Assembly (NCBI GenBank): GCA_025267735.1
Contig: CM046308.1
Coordinates: forward strand, 31,919,267 to 31,983,266
Direction of reading: 5' to 3'
Source: Mactra quadrangularis
Lineage: Eukaryota; Mollusca; Bivalvia; Venerida; Mactridae
DNA length: 64,000 bases
Shown here: piece by piece, positions 48,093 through 59,860 of the stretch
Numbering within the stretch: the stretch's first letter is position 1
Layout of the letters: each line of letters opens with the position of its first letter
Notes under the pieces: generated by a model
What the model saw: the letters and a program-made list of their open reading frames with translations, nothing else
Database searches by the model: none
What the model was told of the DNA's origin: nothing
Position numbers and translations under genes: made by a program

Positions 48093-48260
48093 ATGTAGTT
48101 TATGGTCATGAGGTTTGAGGATTTCATTCCTTTTTATCCAAATAGTATTTGAATACTCCATAGGGTCATTTCTTCCTTTGTTGACACCAAAAGGTTGTCT
48201 ACTGTAATCTGAATCACATTCAGCAGCCAATGAACAAGTTATCAAAAGCGAAAAAATCAT
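48078..48260 (-). CDS. Small ORF with signal-peptide-like start, unrecognised
   Basis: On the minus strand, ATG at 48260 opens a 60-residue frame starting MIFSLLITCSLAAECDSDYS, which reads like a short signal peptide with cleavage after SLAA, followed by a polar stretch (RQPFGVNKGRNDPMEYSNT). The last residues before the stop run into an AGGCAATTTGTAAAATGCC-type palindromic repeat, so the end may be artificial. It could be the first exon of a secreted protein. No family is recognised and chance is possible. Confidence 0.25.
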   Translation of the reverse strand: MIFSLLITCSLAAECDSDYSRQPFGVNKGRNDPMEYSNTIWIKRNEILKPHDHKLHLGNL

Positions 48261-48264
48261 CAAA

Positions 48265-49610
48265 TAGGAATTTTAACATGTGAATTGTTGTATTTTTACG
48301 TTCACAGCACATATAGTAGCTCCTTCTGATTCAAAATAGTAGACTTGACATAATGTTTTGACAGTATGTAGCAATTTAACTGTGTATTGTGTCTACTAAT
48401 TCCAAGAAATAGTTATGTTATCAATATGTCACACCTTAATGTATAATATAACTCCTTGGTCGGCTACCTATTCTTTAGCAGGTAGCTCGACCCGGTGCAA
48501 CTTAGTAATATGTATGTTGATTTCGTTAATTCGATGTTGGTGAGTTTCAATTCTCTAGGTTTGTTGTTGTTGTTGTTTAGCGCTATTACTCTCGATGGCT
48601 CACAGCTTCCAGTTAATGTATATAAATAAAAGTTAATGGATCATAAAGATCTTGTAGTAAAGTATGATTTAATTTATTCCGTTTTAAAGTATTAATTCAC
48701 AAAGTCCAACAAATTCTAACAATGTCACAAAAAGACAAATTTTCACAAAGTTCTTAACAATAAATTCTACTTAAGTTGACAACAAATGTCTATTCCTATT
48801 TTTATACACAAAGTATATTCTTAACATACACAAAGTTATATTCTGTACTTAATTCTAAAATCCTATATTAAATTCTTCATTTGTAAATAATATTTCTTAG
48901 TATTTATAAGGAAAGTATGTAAAGGGATGGGGCAATTATAATTGACCAATGAAAAAGTTGTAAGGGCTTGAAGCCAATAAAAATAAGAAGTCAAAAATAT
49001 AAGCAATACTTAAGTAATAACTGCCAGCTTTGAGAAATATTAAGATTCAAACATGAACTGCATAATAAAAACATAATAAAGAGTAGAGCAACTTAATCTA
49101 GTAAGCCAACAGATGTCGGTCAGGAAATTATCAAACATTTACTAAGAAAGCTTGATTGACATAATCAAAATTATAGTATTGTAGCGCTCTGGCTGTTGAA
49201 CTACACGTGGTTCACTGGGTGGTTCACAAAATAAAACTTATGATAATCAACAAACAACTTTTTGTTTCGAATGTTATGATTTTTATTACATACAGAAAAA
49301 AATATAGATCTAGCAACAATTTAATTTTATGCTACTGTAACAAAGAAATAATTTGTGCTAAAGGTAAAACAGCTTAATTTAACAAATAATCCCCTTTTGT
49401 TCTGGTTTAAAAAGACTATTAAACTGTTATCAATGACTGAGATCAGAAGTTATCCATACATGAAAAATTACTGATATGGTACCTTTAAATTTACTAAAAT
49501 CTTATAAAATGTAAAAAATGTTACTTAATATTTGTGAATAAAACCTACTAAAAGTAACAGTATCAATAAGTACTAAACCCTAACCATTTAGAAGGAAATT
49601 TCAAAATATC
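48265..49610. other. No feature recognised
   Basis: AT-rich with a small inverted repeat at about 48471-48490 (GGCTACCTATTCTTTAGCAG, then GTAGCTCG). No exon or TE terminus seen. Confidence 0.5.
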
Positions 49611-49612
49611 TT

Positions 49613-49710
49613 GGGCCCGTATTATCAAGCATCTTACGACCGATTTTAGTCGTAAATCCTTCTATATTTTATTGTTAAATTATCGTAAGATTTTTGATAA
49701 TATGCTGCCC
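49613..49710. mobile_element. 98-bp MITE with GGGCCC-type terminus
   Basis: GGGCCCGTATTATCAAGCAT (then CTTACGA) pairs imperfectly with TCGTAAGATTTTTGATAATA (then TGCTGCCC). Confidence 0.65.
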
Positions 49711-50637
49711 TTAAGTTTAAATTTTAACCTGTCAGCCAGGCAGCCAAAATGAATGTGAACCCTGCTCAAAGGTTCTCTGGCCTATTTATACTCACAGACA
49801 TTCTCACAGTCACCCATGTGAGAATGTGAATTCACAGAAATAATGGTGCTCACACCTAACAGTGTGAGCTGTGAGCTCACAAAAAAACGTTACGCTCACA
49901 TTAAACGTTGTGCAAGTAGGGCATACAAATTCACGTCAGCGCCAAATAGTGCCTTTAAAGAAAGTTAAAAAGTTGAATGAAAATAGGTTTTATCAGTGAT
50001 GAAAATGATCTTAAATGATCATTTAATGATTAATTAAACTTGTAGTAACCTCAAACGGCCTTTTAAACGTGTTTCTTTGGAGAGACATAGAAAAGTTTTC
50101 TTCATACAAGCAGTTGACATTTGAGTAAACTAAAGTTCTAAGCGGTCGCCAAGCAACCACGTCCCATCATGCAATTTCCAACATGGCTGCCGTAAAATGT
50201 GACAGTCAGTATGAAATGAAAGTAAAGTAAAATGAGGCCTTAAACACTACTTCTAAAAGGTAAAACTGACTTAAATTGATTAATTAACATGTATAAATAT
50301 GATTTCTACTAGTAATCTTGCATGTCATTGCGTAACAGAGCCAAAATTCCAAGTAGAGTCGAAACTAGGTCATAACCCCAGAAAATAAACAAAGTCCGTA
50401 CTGTTCGGTATAGAGCTGGATTGTTACATTATTGTTTGAAAAGGTGTTAAAAACATATATTTTATTAACATAAGTGACTTTGGTTTCTAACATATGTCAC
50501 AAACAATGGCTTGGGGATTAAACATTATGATATTTAAAAATCTAAACTTAATTTTACTTAAAATAATAATAGAAAATAATATAGAATACATTTCAATGAG
50601 TATATGTCAGTCTACTCTGTGATAAATATATCATATA

Positions 50638-50866
50638 GCCGCGGCCGTGGCGTAGTGGTTAGCATGTCTGACTTCGAATCCGGAGATCGGGGGTTTGAAA
50701 CTGGTCGCCGCAGGTCATACCCTAAACATGAGTTGTTGGCCTCGTGGTTGGGTAAGCTAGTACTGGTGATAGAAAGTCTCCAGGAAACCTATAGTGGAAA
50801 GAGCTGGCCATCGTGTATATGACCTATATATGTGTTGAATGCGATGTTAAAAAAATAAGATAAGAT
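50638..50866 (+). mobile_element. SINE family I, full length, 13-bp TSD
   Basis: Second copy of the family seen at 4494, with the same head (GCGGCCGTGGCGTAGTGGTT) and tail. AATATATCATATA flanks both ends (50625-50637 and 50867-50879). Box B is slightly decayed (GGGTTTGAAAC). Confidence 0.92.
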
Positions 50867-51235
50867 AATATATCATATAAGATTCATAATGTTCAACAGT
50901 AACAGTCTTAGGCTGAAAGGTTTTGTACCAATATAAGAGCTTAGGATTAGGTTAATCTGCATCTGATGAAGACAGTTTCATAATTATGCTAAATAAAACT
51001 ACTCTTTCTTTGGACTTATACAATTTCATAAGAAAATACAGTTAATGATAATTAATTTTTTTCATCAAAACAGAACAATACATGCTTGTAATATCAGAAA
51101 AGAAGTTGTTGTTTGACTTGATTGTGAACATTTCCAATACTAGCCATTATTATTTGGATGAAAATAATGTTCAACTGTTTATATGCATCAAGATTTATAT
51201 ATATTTATATATTATTTCAAATATATTTCCCTGAC

Positions 51236-51412
51236 ACTTTCAGGCAATTTGTATAAAAATTCCTTGAAATTTCAGTCAAATTTTGATATGCCTATATATT
51301 TTCAGGCATTTTACCAACTACCTGACTCATTTAGGCAATTTACATAATGCCTGAATTTAAAATTTTTTAGGCATTTTACAAATTGCCTAAATTTACAAAT
51401 TGCTTGTAACAT
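51236..51412. repeat. Second AGGCAWTTT/AAATTGCCT palindrome cluster
   Basis: TTTCAGGCAATTTGTATAAA, TTTCAGGCATTTTACCAACT, TTTAGGCAATTTACATAATG and TTAGGCATTTTACAAATTGC repeat the motif family of 47951-48092. They lie just upstream of the micro-exon-like segment at 51473. Confidence 0.75.
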
Positions 51413-51472
51413 ATACATTAATTTGTTGTTAAATGATACATTACTAATAACTTACTTTATTTATTTTTTCAG

Positions 51473-51529
51473 TATGAAACAAGTGTAAACCTGATTATCA
51501 CAACAGTCTGAAATCATCACTGTATCAAT
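51473..51529 (+). other. Micro-exon-like segment
   Basis: A 57-nt segment sits between a strong polypyrimidine acceptor (TTATTTTTTCAG) and a consensus donor (AAT then GTAAGT). All three frames contain stops, so if transcribed it would be an untranslated or non-coding RNA exon. Only the splice-site pattern supports it. Confidence 0.2.
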
Positions 51530-52049
51530 GTAAGTTAGTTATCATTCTATTTATTATTTCTAAACATGGTTGAAACTGCCCTAAATGCATATTTGTTTGT
51601 GATTGTTTGCAATGCTCGGCTAGCTTTGTACACCATGCACTAAGTTTATTATTTAAACCCAATAAATATATACTGAGATTCGTTTGTTTGCCAAGTTCAA
51701 TTATTGTTTAGTAATACTTGTAGTCTCATGCAAATTTTGACTCTATGAATTATCTCCTTTTAGTATTACTATAAAGGTAAAAAGCTGCGTCTAACTATTT
51801 ACCAAAAACAATGGAACATTTTTATCCATGTTTCTGTATTAATTAATTAACAAAATTAATGTACATGTATCTGGTTGGGTATTATGTTTTTTACTGTTTA
51901 TGCAATAGCTTCAATAACAATCAATATTGTGCGTAAAGTTTGAACCTGGTCTGATGATTCATTACATTGACCACGAATGTAGTATTATTATGCTCGATAC
52001 TGATTTTAGTATATCGTCAAAACTCAAATGTAATTATTACACAGGGATT

Positions 52050-52140
52050 AATTTTTATATGCCCATTTTGAAAAAACGAACGTATTATGTTATGATGATG
52101 TCCGTCTGTCGGTCAGAATAATTCTGGTTTGAACCTTTGA
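52050..52140 (+). mobile_element. Pearl/Helentron-like 5' head fragment
   Basis: TATGCCCATTTTGAAAAAAC, CGTATTATGTTATGATGATG and TCCGTCTGTCGGTC match the head style of the 26050 element. No tandem core or 3' end recognised. Confidence 0.45.
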
Positions 52141-53090
52141 CCGCTGCAAAAGTCTGATGCATCAGTCCTAGACAACAGATTGATAGCTTGTTTGCACCTG
52201 GCATATCCTTATAAAATTAAGAACTATGAGTGTACTCCATGACTTGGCTGTGACCTCTAGTTTGACCCTTTGACTTCTGTTGGACCTAGTACAACGGGTG
52301 GTTTCTGCTGTGTTCTATGATACATAAAACTGAGTCAAGTAACAGTTTCGGGTGTTTATTTTGTCACTGTAAGTTTTAGCTCAAGCCCCTGATTGTTTAT
52401 TTTATAATCCACCATATAGCAGCTGCATCATTGTCCACCAATCAGAGCCCTTGTTACAATAAACCTAATTTCCCATCATGCTTATTATATCACATATATT
52501 TTTTTCGCACATAAAGATTTTTATAAACAATTTTTTTTTCAACACAGATATTTGTATCAAACATTTTTTTATCCAATATATATGTATATATTTTTTATAC
52601 AAAACAAATATTTTTTGTAACATACATTTTTTTGTTTAGAATCTTGCAAATTAAATTATACATCTATATAAACTGAATACATATTGTTTAAATGACTGAT
52701 GGTGTCCTATATTCAATATTTGCTTATTTAATCATGATGATGTCATAAAAAAGTTTGCTTTGTTATGCTGTACATTCACCACAACTGGGGGGGGGCGACT
52801 TTTAGATTTTGAAGTGAGTGATGGTTATTTTTAACTCAAATTTTGCAGATGTAACGATATGAGTTGTTACTAAATCGATTTGCTAGATGATTTAAGGTGC
52901 ATTGTGTAGATTTGAGAAGGATTTTGATTCCTATTCCACCGACTCTAACGATTTATAAGTCGCTCCTCCCCTTTATTTTGGACAAATTCCTCTTGCGTTT
53001 AAGACAAGTATTTGGAGCACAAAACTTTGAGTTTATTATCCGGTTTCTTCATATATGCATTGACTATTTTCTTGGTCGCATTAACTACAT

Positions 53091-53490
53091 CAATCTGATT
53101 AAAACCCGATCTAAAATTTTACCGCTCGCACACTCGCTAATTTAGATCTGGCCTTTTCCAAACGAAGGTCACGTTCAGGTGACCTTTTCTCATAATATTC
53201 ATGACGAAATTGTTATGATACGTAACTTGTTTACATCGTCTACGTCACGCAATTTGAAATGAGCCACCCAATCGCGAACTTTGAATAATACCGCTGTTAA
53301 ATTTGCATGCAAACCTTGGTCTAAAAATAGAAATTACGAAATCAAAATGTGATTAATAGTGTTTTCATCTAAATGAAAGCTACGCATTGATTGGTCGACA
53401 CAAAGTTCATCTCGACGTGACCTTGCATTGACTAAGTAGAGATCCAGTACCACAGCGCGAGTAGAACAGGATCTCTGTTTACGGAGATTG
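53091..53490 (+). mobile_element. 400-bp MULE-like MITE, copy 3
   Basis: Reverse of copies 1 and 2: starts CAATCTGATTAAAACCCGAT and ends TTTACGGAGATTG. The flanks TAACTACAT and TAACTACGT match at eight of nine positions. Confidence 0.88.
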
Positions 53491-53849
53491 TAACTACGTG
53501 TACTTGTTTTCTATTGAGTTGAAACCTTACATTATTAGATGTTGTTCATTCTTTTCAATATTGGCTGACCGTTCTTATATTAGGGATTTTTTTTATAGTT
53601 AATACTTCCAATAAGTCCACAAATTTGAGTTAATGGTGGTTTAATGGTGAAATGGCTGTTAGATAATCATAGATTATGTAGTAATGACAAGTATGATATT
53701 CATGGCTTATGATAAGATATTTTTTATCTGTCAATGAATAAGCTAATTTTTAGAAAACATATGCAAATATGACTTTGGGTAAGACATTAATTACAAAAAT
53801 TAAAAATAGATTAATGCCTAGTAATGTAAGAATATTTAGCTAGCAGGGA

Positions 53850-54012
53850 AGCCGTTCGGCTAGCTCAACTGATTAAAGGGTCGTGCGTTGGATTCCCGGG
53901 CGGGGCATACTTTCGTGGAGCTTGGTCATGAAATTATTTTCTATGGCCATTCTCCCTCCTAACCAATGATTTTTAATTATGTAGGGCAGTTGTCAGTCAC
54001 TGACGAAAGTAT
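53850..54012 (+). mobile_element. SINE family III 5' portion
   Basis: CGTTCGGCTAGCTCAACTGA head, then GGGGCATACTTTCGTGGAGC and TTGTCAGTCACTGACGAAAG. The conserved 3' domain is absent. Confidence 0.75.
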
Positions 54013-54866
54013 TAACATTATAAAGTCAATATATTTGAATATGTTGTATTTTAAGAAACAGAACAAATGGAACATGAAAATAATTAAATATGTATGAAGT
54101 CATTATTCAAAACTCTAGTCATATTCATTGTATTGAACACTTGATCACTTATAAGAAACTGTGCAAATATGAGATTTTCTGACTTGTGTCTAAAGATAAT
54201 TTATTATAGGTATACATAAACATATAATAGCCAAGGTCTTGGATGTTTTTGCAATGCTTACTTGCACATCGTAAAGTTGAATTGTAAAATATAAAATATA
54301 GCCATTTTATATTATGTTTTTAAGTTATTTTCATGGAAATCTGGTATTTTTATAAACGGGTTCAATATGATTAGGGTTATAACTAATTAAAGAGATAGAA
54401 TAATTTAGATATATAATAAGTGGCATTTCATATTAAAATTATATTTTGGGGTTTAAAGAAATACTTTATCAACATTATATTAAATTCTTGAAAATCTTTG
54501 ATTGTAATTCATATATTCTTAGTCATATTTCCATATCGATAACCATATTCATTTTGTAACCAACACTGTCCAAATATGACCTCGGCAAGAATGAAATTCC
54601 TTTCTTTAAAAAAATAATTATTTTAAAAAGAGTAGATATAAGATATATATAAATAGTTTTTTCTAGTTAAAGACATAAAATATGATATGATATTCATGGA
54701 TATACGGTAAATTTTAGAAGACTGAGCGAATATGAATTAGGACATTTTCATACCCAGAGGCTATCAGAATTCTCAATACTTAGTTAGACTTAAGGTTGAT
54801 ACTGTAAAATATAATACATATATGTTAAACCACATTTTATTTTATTTTGAAACAGTTTCTATTACA

Positions 54867-55166
54867 CCCGGGTTGATAGCGCTGTTGGTAGCGTGCCGGG
54901 ATTTGGATACTCATGCCCAAGGGGGTGCGGGTTTGAATCCCACCCGGGAGGTTATACCCTTCCATGAAAATTTGACAATAATGTCGATTTTCCTCCATTG
55001 GTTAGATAATATGGATAAGTTTCCGGCCTTGTGGAAGGGTAGGTGAGTACTGGTTATAGACAATGGTCCAGGAAAGCTAGGTTAGGTGCGCTGGACGCCG
55101 TGTAATGACCTAAATTGTGTTGATACGGCATTAACTCTAATAAATAAATATAAATAAATAAATAAA
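54867..55166 (+). mobile_element. SINE family II, full length, 11-bp TSD
   Basis: The head is CCCGGGTTGATAGCGCTGTT, the body as in other copies, and the AATAAATA tail is expanded. TTTCTATTACA flanks both ends (54856-54866 and 55167-55177). Confidence 0.92.
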
Positions 55167-55722
55167 TTTCTATTACAAAGATACTTCTGAATTAAATAAT
55201 TACAGTCAAAACTATCAAATTGTTTTTTATCTTTCACTGCTGCAAAAAAGTCATATTCACATAGAGAAAGTCATATTCGCTATGTAGAAGAACGCTGCAC
55301 AAATCTATTTTAGAAACTGAGAGATTATGAGATTTTTTTTACTTAAATTTCTTAACTTGTCATACAGTCTAACCTGTGAACAAAGGACAGTCATTGGAAA
55401 ATTCAAAAGTGTCCTTTGTGGACAGGTGTCCTCTATGGACAGGTTCTGATGGACTTGCCTCATAAAATGTTGAAATTGCTTCCTGGGCATAAGCCAGTGC
55501 TAATTCTAACTTATAAACAACTGTTTGTAGTTATTAATCAGCTGTGCAATTGTCTCCCATTTATACCTAATCAACTAATCTAATTAATCAAACCTTTGTT
55601 ATGATGACAAATAAGTGTGCTCTTTTGGAATTTTGACGAACTCTTTAAGACAGTATAGTGAATATCAGGACTCTAGTTTGACCACAATTTCAAGGGGAAG
55701 TCAAATCTTTTAGAGCTCAAAC

Positions 55723-56120
55723 CAATCTCCGTAAACAGATATCCTGTAGAGCGTTGTCGTACAGGATCTCTACTTTCTCAATGCAGGGTCACGTCGAGAT
55801 GAACTTTGTGTCGACCAATCAATGCGTAGCTTTCATCTAGACGAAAACACTATTAATCACATTTTGATTTGGTAATTTCTATTTTAGACCAAGTTTTGCT
55901 TGCTAATTTAACCGCGGTAATATTCACAGTCTGTGATTGGGCGGCTCATTTCAAATTGCGTGACGTAGACTATGTAAACAAGTTACGTATCAGAACAATT
56001 TGGTCATGGATATTATGATGAGAAAAGGTCACCTGAACGTGACCTTCGTTTGGAAAAGACCAGATCTAAATTAGCGAATATGCGAGCGGTAAAATTTTAG
56101 ATCGGGTTTTAATCAGATTG
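55723..56120 (-). mobile_element. 400-bp MULE-like MITE, copy 2
   Basis: Same orientation and termini as 6503-6900 and closely similar throughout. The flanks are perfect: AGCTCAAAC at 55714-55722 and 56121-56129. Confidence 0.92.
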
Positions 56121-56364
56121 AGCTCAAACAAGCATGGTTACTGATTGAATAGTCTAGCACATGTACATTTTTTAATAATAAACAATTCAACTTGAACATA
56201 TATTAAATGAATCAACATTTTTAAACCATAAACTATAACATAAAAGTAATATTTGCAAAGTGATATTCATACTAGTAATTAAGGCGATTCATATTTTCTT
56301 GTATATTTTTTACACAATTATCTTTAAAAAGTTTGAAATCATAATATTTTGTTGAAACAACTAG

Positions 56365-56590
56365 CATATAATTTCCTTGAGCAAGAAATTTACCTGCGAT
56401 TGCTTCACTCCACCCAGGTGTAAATGGGTACCTGCGAGGGTGGTATAATTCCGCTGCGCCAATTTGTCGGCTGCACTAATAAGCGGAGTAAAAAGACTCC
56501 CCAGGGAGATCGATAGATAGATACCAGTAGCCCAGTGACCAGGGGTAATTGCTGTAAAGTCGGTGAACATGCAAAAGCATGAAACTTAGA
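56365..56590 (+). mobile_element. SINE family IV body
   Basis: TTCCTTGAGCAAGAAATTTA, CCACCCAGGTGTAAATGGGT and GTAAAGTCGGTGAACATGC match the body of the 38495 copy. A tRNA-like head is not evident. Confidence 0.55.
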
Positions 56591-56773
56591 CTATAAAATG
56601 TAATTACATTTTTTAAGTCACACCCCTCAACAGTTGTGTGTCTTGTTTCTAAGTTTTAAGCAGTCGTTAGTAGGAATGTTTTATACATCAACCTGTGGTC
56701 AAATGAGGTTAAATATGTTTTGGAATTCATTAATTATGAAATGTTTTAACAGAACCCAAAAAACAAATTGTAA

Positions 56774-56996
56774 GGCCACAACAAGTTGATCATGTGTTCT
56801 GGGGATTTTTCTGAAAAAAAAATGGGGCGAGCGAGCGAAGAATTTTTTTTTAAAAAGTCTTCATTCACTTGCTTTATATAGTGGTTTGACCAAATTTTTA
56901 TGAGCGAGCGAGGAAATAAAAATATTTTTTTGTAAAAAACCGTCAAAATTAAGGTGCGAGCCAATCCATAGAACATATGATCAATTTGTTGTGGCC
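56774..56996. mobile_element. PIF/Harbinger-like MITE, copy 2, TAA TSD
   Basis: A 223-bp inverted-orientation copy of the 45026 element, GGCCACAACAAGTTGATCAT ... TCAATTTGTTGTGGCC, flanked by TAA at 56771-56773 and 56997-56999. Confidence 0.85.
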
Positions 56997-57689
56997 TAAA
57001 AATCACAATATGAAATAATCAAAGGGAAACTACTCTTACATACCTGAGCCTTGTTATGACTTGAAATGTTGTACTTTTTACTTCAAACTAAAGTCAGCAC
57101 TACCATTCTTTGGAACCTTTTAAATTTTTAATCTTAAAAGTTTTATGTATATCTTTGTTTTTTTTTGGTACTAAAGTAACATAAACAAACAAGTTTTTAC
57201 CAAATTGATTATACAACCATGTTTGATGCTGAATAGTCTTCGTTAGTATGGTTGCCATAGAATAATAGCTGATGTACTACTGTCACTTATGTGTTGGACA
57301 ACTTAGTCTATGGAATCTCCTTCAGGTATAAACCATTTCTATTGTGTATTATTATTCCTCTTTAAAAACCCAGGGTGAGCCATTTGCTCATTGCTAAGTT
57401 TTTGGGACCCAACAGGCTGTAAACTTGGGGTAGGTATATTTTACGGACCAGCGGACCAGTTTAGTATACGGATACAGTTTATCAAATATGCAGATCATAT
57501 ATACCTATATAATAAATGTATTGAAGAAGTTCGCCAATATTTTGTTTGGGTATAGGTCAAAAGATAAGATTGATAGAGTTTTGGGAAATTACATTTAATA
57601 TTTATTCAAATGTAAATACATAAATACCAATTTCGAGCCAATTTCTTGCTGAGTTATATTTACGATCTTCTCAAACTATCTTCTCAAAC

Positions 57690-58510
57690 TATGATTAACT
57701 GTAGCAGACCACTTAATTTTAAAAGCGTTAAAGTTACGGACCAGGTTATTGATAAAGCAAATGTAATATGATTTTTCGCGGACTGTTTTAATAATGAAGA
57801 GTTTCGTACTATATTGACGGACTATTGACCTGAGATATCTATGTAGCGGACCAGGTAATTTTAAGAGAGTAAAAATGACGTAATTTAACACTGAAGTTTA
57901 ACTGTAGCGGACCAGTTAACTTTAAGAGCGTAAGACTAACGGACCAGGTTATAGATCGAGCAGATATAAGATTATTTTTGGCGAACTATATTAATAATGA
58001 AGTCTGATCGTGATACATTGATGAACATTTACACCTAGGTTTAACTGTAGCGGACCACTTAATTTTTAGAGCGTTTGAGTTACGGACCAATTAGGGACTT
58101 AGAAGGGAGTTAGAATAATGGACCAGGTTATAGATCTAGGAAATGTAAGATTATTTTTTACGGACTGAATTAATTATGAAGAGTTTCGAACTATGTTGAC
58201 GGACTATTGATCTGAGGTTTCACTGTAGCAGACCACTTAATTTTAAGAGAGTTAGAATAATGGACCAGGTTATAGATCTAGGAAATGTAAGATTATTTTT
58301 TACGGACTGAATTAATTATGAAGAGTTTCGAACTATGTTGACGGACTATTGATCTGAGGTTTCACTGTAGCAGACCACTTAATTTTAAGAGCGTTAGAGT
58401 AACGGACCAGGTTTTAGATCTAGGAAATGTAAGATTATTTTTGGCGGACTGAATTAATTATGGAGAGTATCGTACTATATTGACGGACTATTGATTTGAG
58501 GTTTCACTGT
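57690..58510 (+). repeat. Left GGACCA tandem array (~142-bp unit)
   Basis: Units carry AACTGTAGCGGACCACTTAA, TTTTAAGAGCGTTAGAGTTA, GGACCAGGTTATAGATC and TTTGGCGGACTGAATTAAT. Two consecutive 142-bp units (58107-58248 and 58249-58390) are essentially identical. 57899-58100 is an inverted near-copy of 63447-63652. Confidence 0.88.
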
Positions 58511-59784
58511 ATGGTCATTCTCAATAGATAGGTCCATCGGACAAAACAATACATAACTCAATGTTAGTAAGAAAGAAAATGCTTTTTAGTATTTCGTCCA
58601 TTGCCTAATAATGTCCAATGATTGTGCATAAAAATGACAAAAATCGGACTATTAATAAAATCGTAACCACCATTTTAGACCCTTATTTTAAATTTCCGTT
58701 ACTGTCGCCAGTCCACCCCTTGGTTGTTTGCAATAAAAATGCAGAGAACACGGTCACTGAAAGAGTTAAATTTGCATGCATATACATTGGTAATTGATTG
58801 AAATTTGTATTTAAAAGGCTCCATAAAACAGTAGGTCAGACATTATTTAAATATCTAATGCAGAGTGCATGTCGCCAGACTTTATACTTTCCATAAAATT
58901 TCCGATACCGTATCTACTACAGCTTAATTGGAAAGCAAAATATCAACACAGAATAAAAAGAAACGTGTAAAAGTAATCCTAGTTCCATTTATTCTTAAAC
59001 AAATAGACAAAAACCTGTGGTATATATGAAATGAAAAAACATTTGAATGACAAATGTGAAAGGGGTCAATAAAAAGTAAATAAGCAAAATTTCCTTTACC
59101 AGTATTATTGAAAATACCAGTTACATCGAAACGGTATAATGGCGATTGATACATCAATTGACAATAACTGATTATAGATGATCGAATAATTTTTCGTTTA
59201 TAACATGGTAGAGCTCAAACGACGTAATTTTAATACGAATTTAAAATTTCCGTTATTTAAATTTCCGTTACCAAGTTTGGTGTATAAATCATATTTCTTT
59301 TCGCAGGGACACAGCGCCAATCAGTACATCATATATTTACGTCATTTATGACTTCAAAATGCCTCGTGGTTAAATAATACATCATAAAGTGTGTAAAATG
59401 ATGGAGAAATAGCTTAATTATGAAGATTGTTTTCAAGTCTACAGTACTTTTACTAATTGCGATGTTATTTATATGTTTGGCTAAAAATAATGTACTTATT
59501 ATAAATTATTACATACGAGCAGACACATGACTTTAAATTGAAATATTGATAAACGCCAAGAAATGATAAAAATTAGACACTCGGAGATTATAAGTTTAAA
59601 AAATTTCCTTTACTATGTGGTAACGGATATTTATTTTTTTGTAAGTAATAAAACAGCATGGTAAGTTTGAAAATGGATTCAGGTCAATACTATTTTTACC
59701 AAAGGTTAATAACAGACTCGTAGAAGTTTGAAACAAGTTCACCAAATACCATTAGACAATAGCTTATAGCAAACATTTTACGTT

Positions 59785-59860
59785 TTAGCTCATCGGAGCA
59801 CGAACTGTTATAGGTTAGCTATTCCGGTCGGTGTGTGTCCGTCGTCCGTCAACAATTTCT
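59785..59860 (+). mobile_element. Pearl/Helentron-like 5' head fragment
   Basis: TTTTAGCTCATCGGAGCACG, then GGTGTGTGTCCGTCGTCCGT and CAACAATTTC have the order of other heads here. It sits inside the region with the AAATTTCCGTTAC boxes. Confidence 0.5.
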
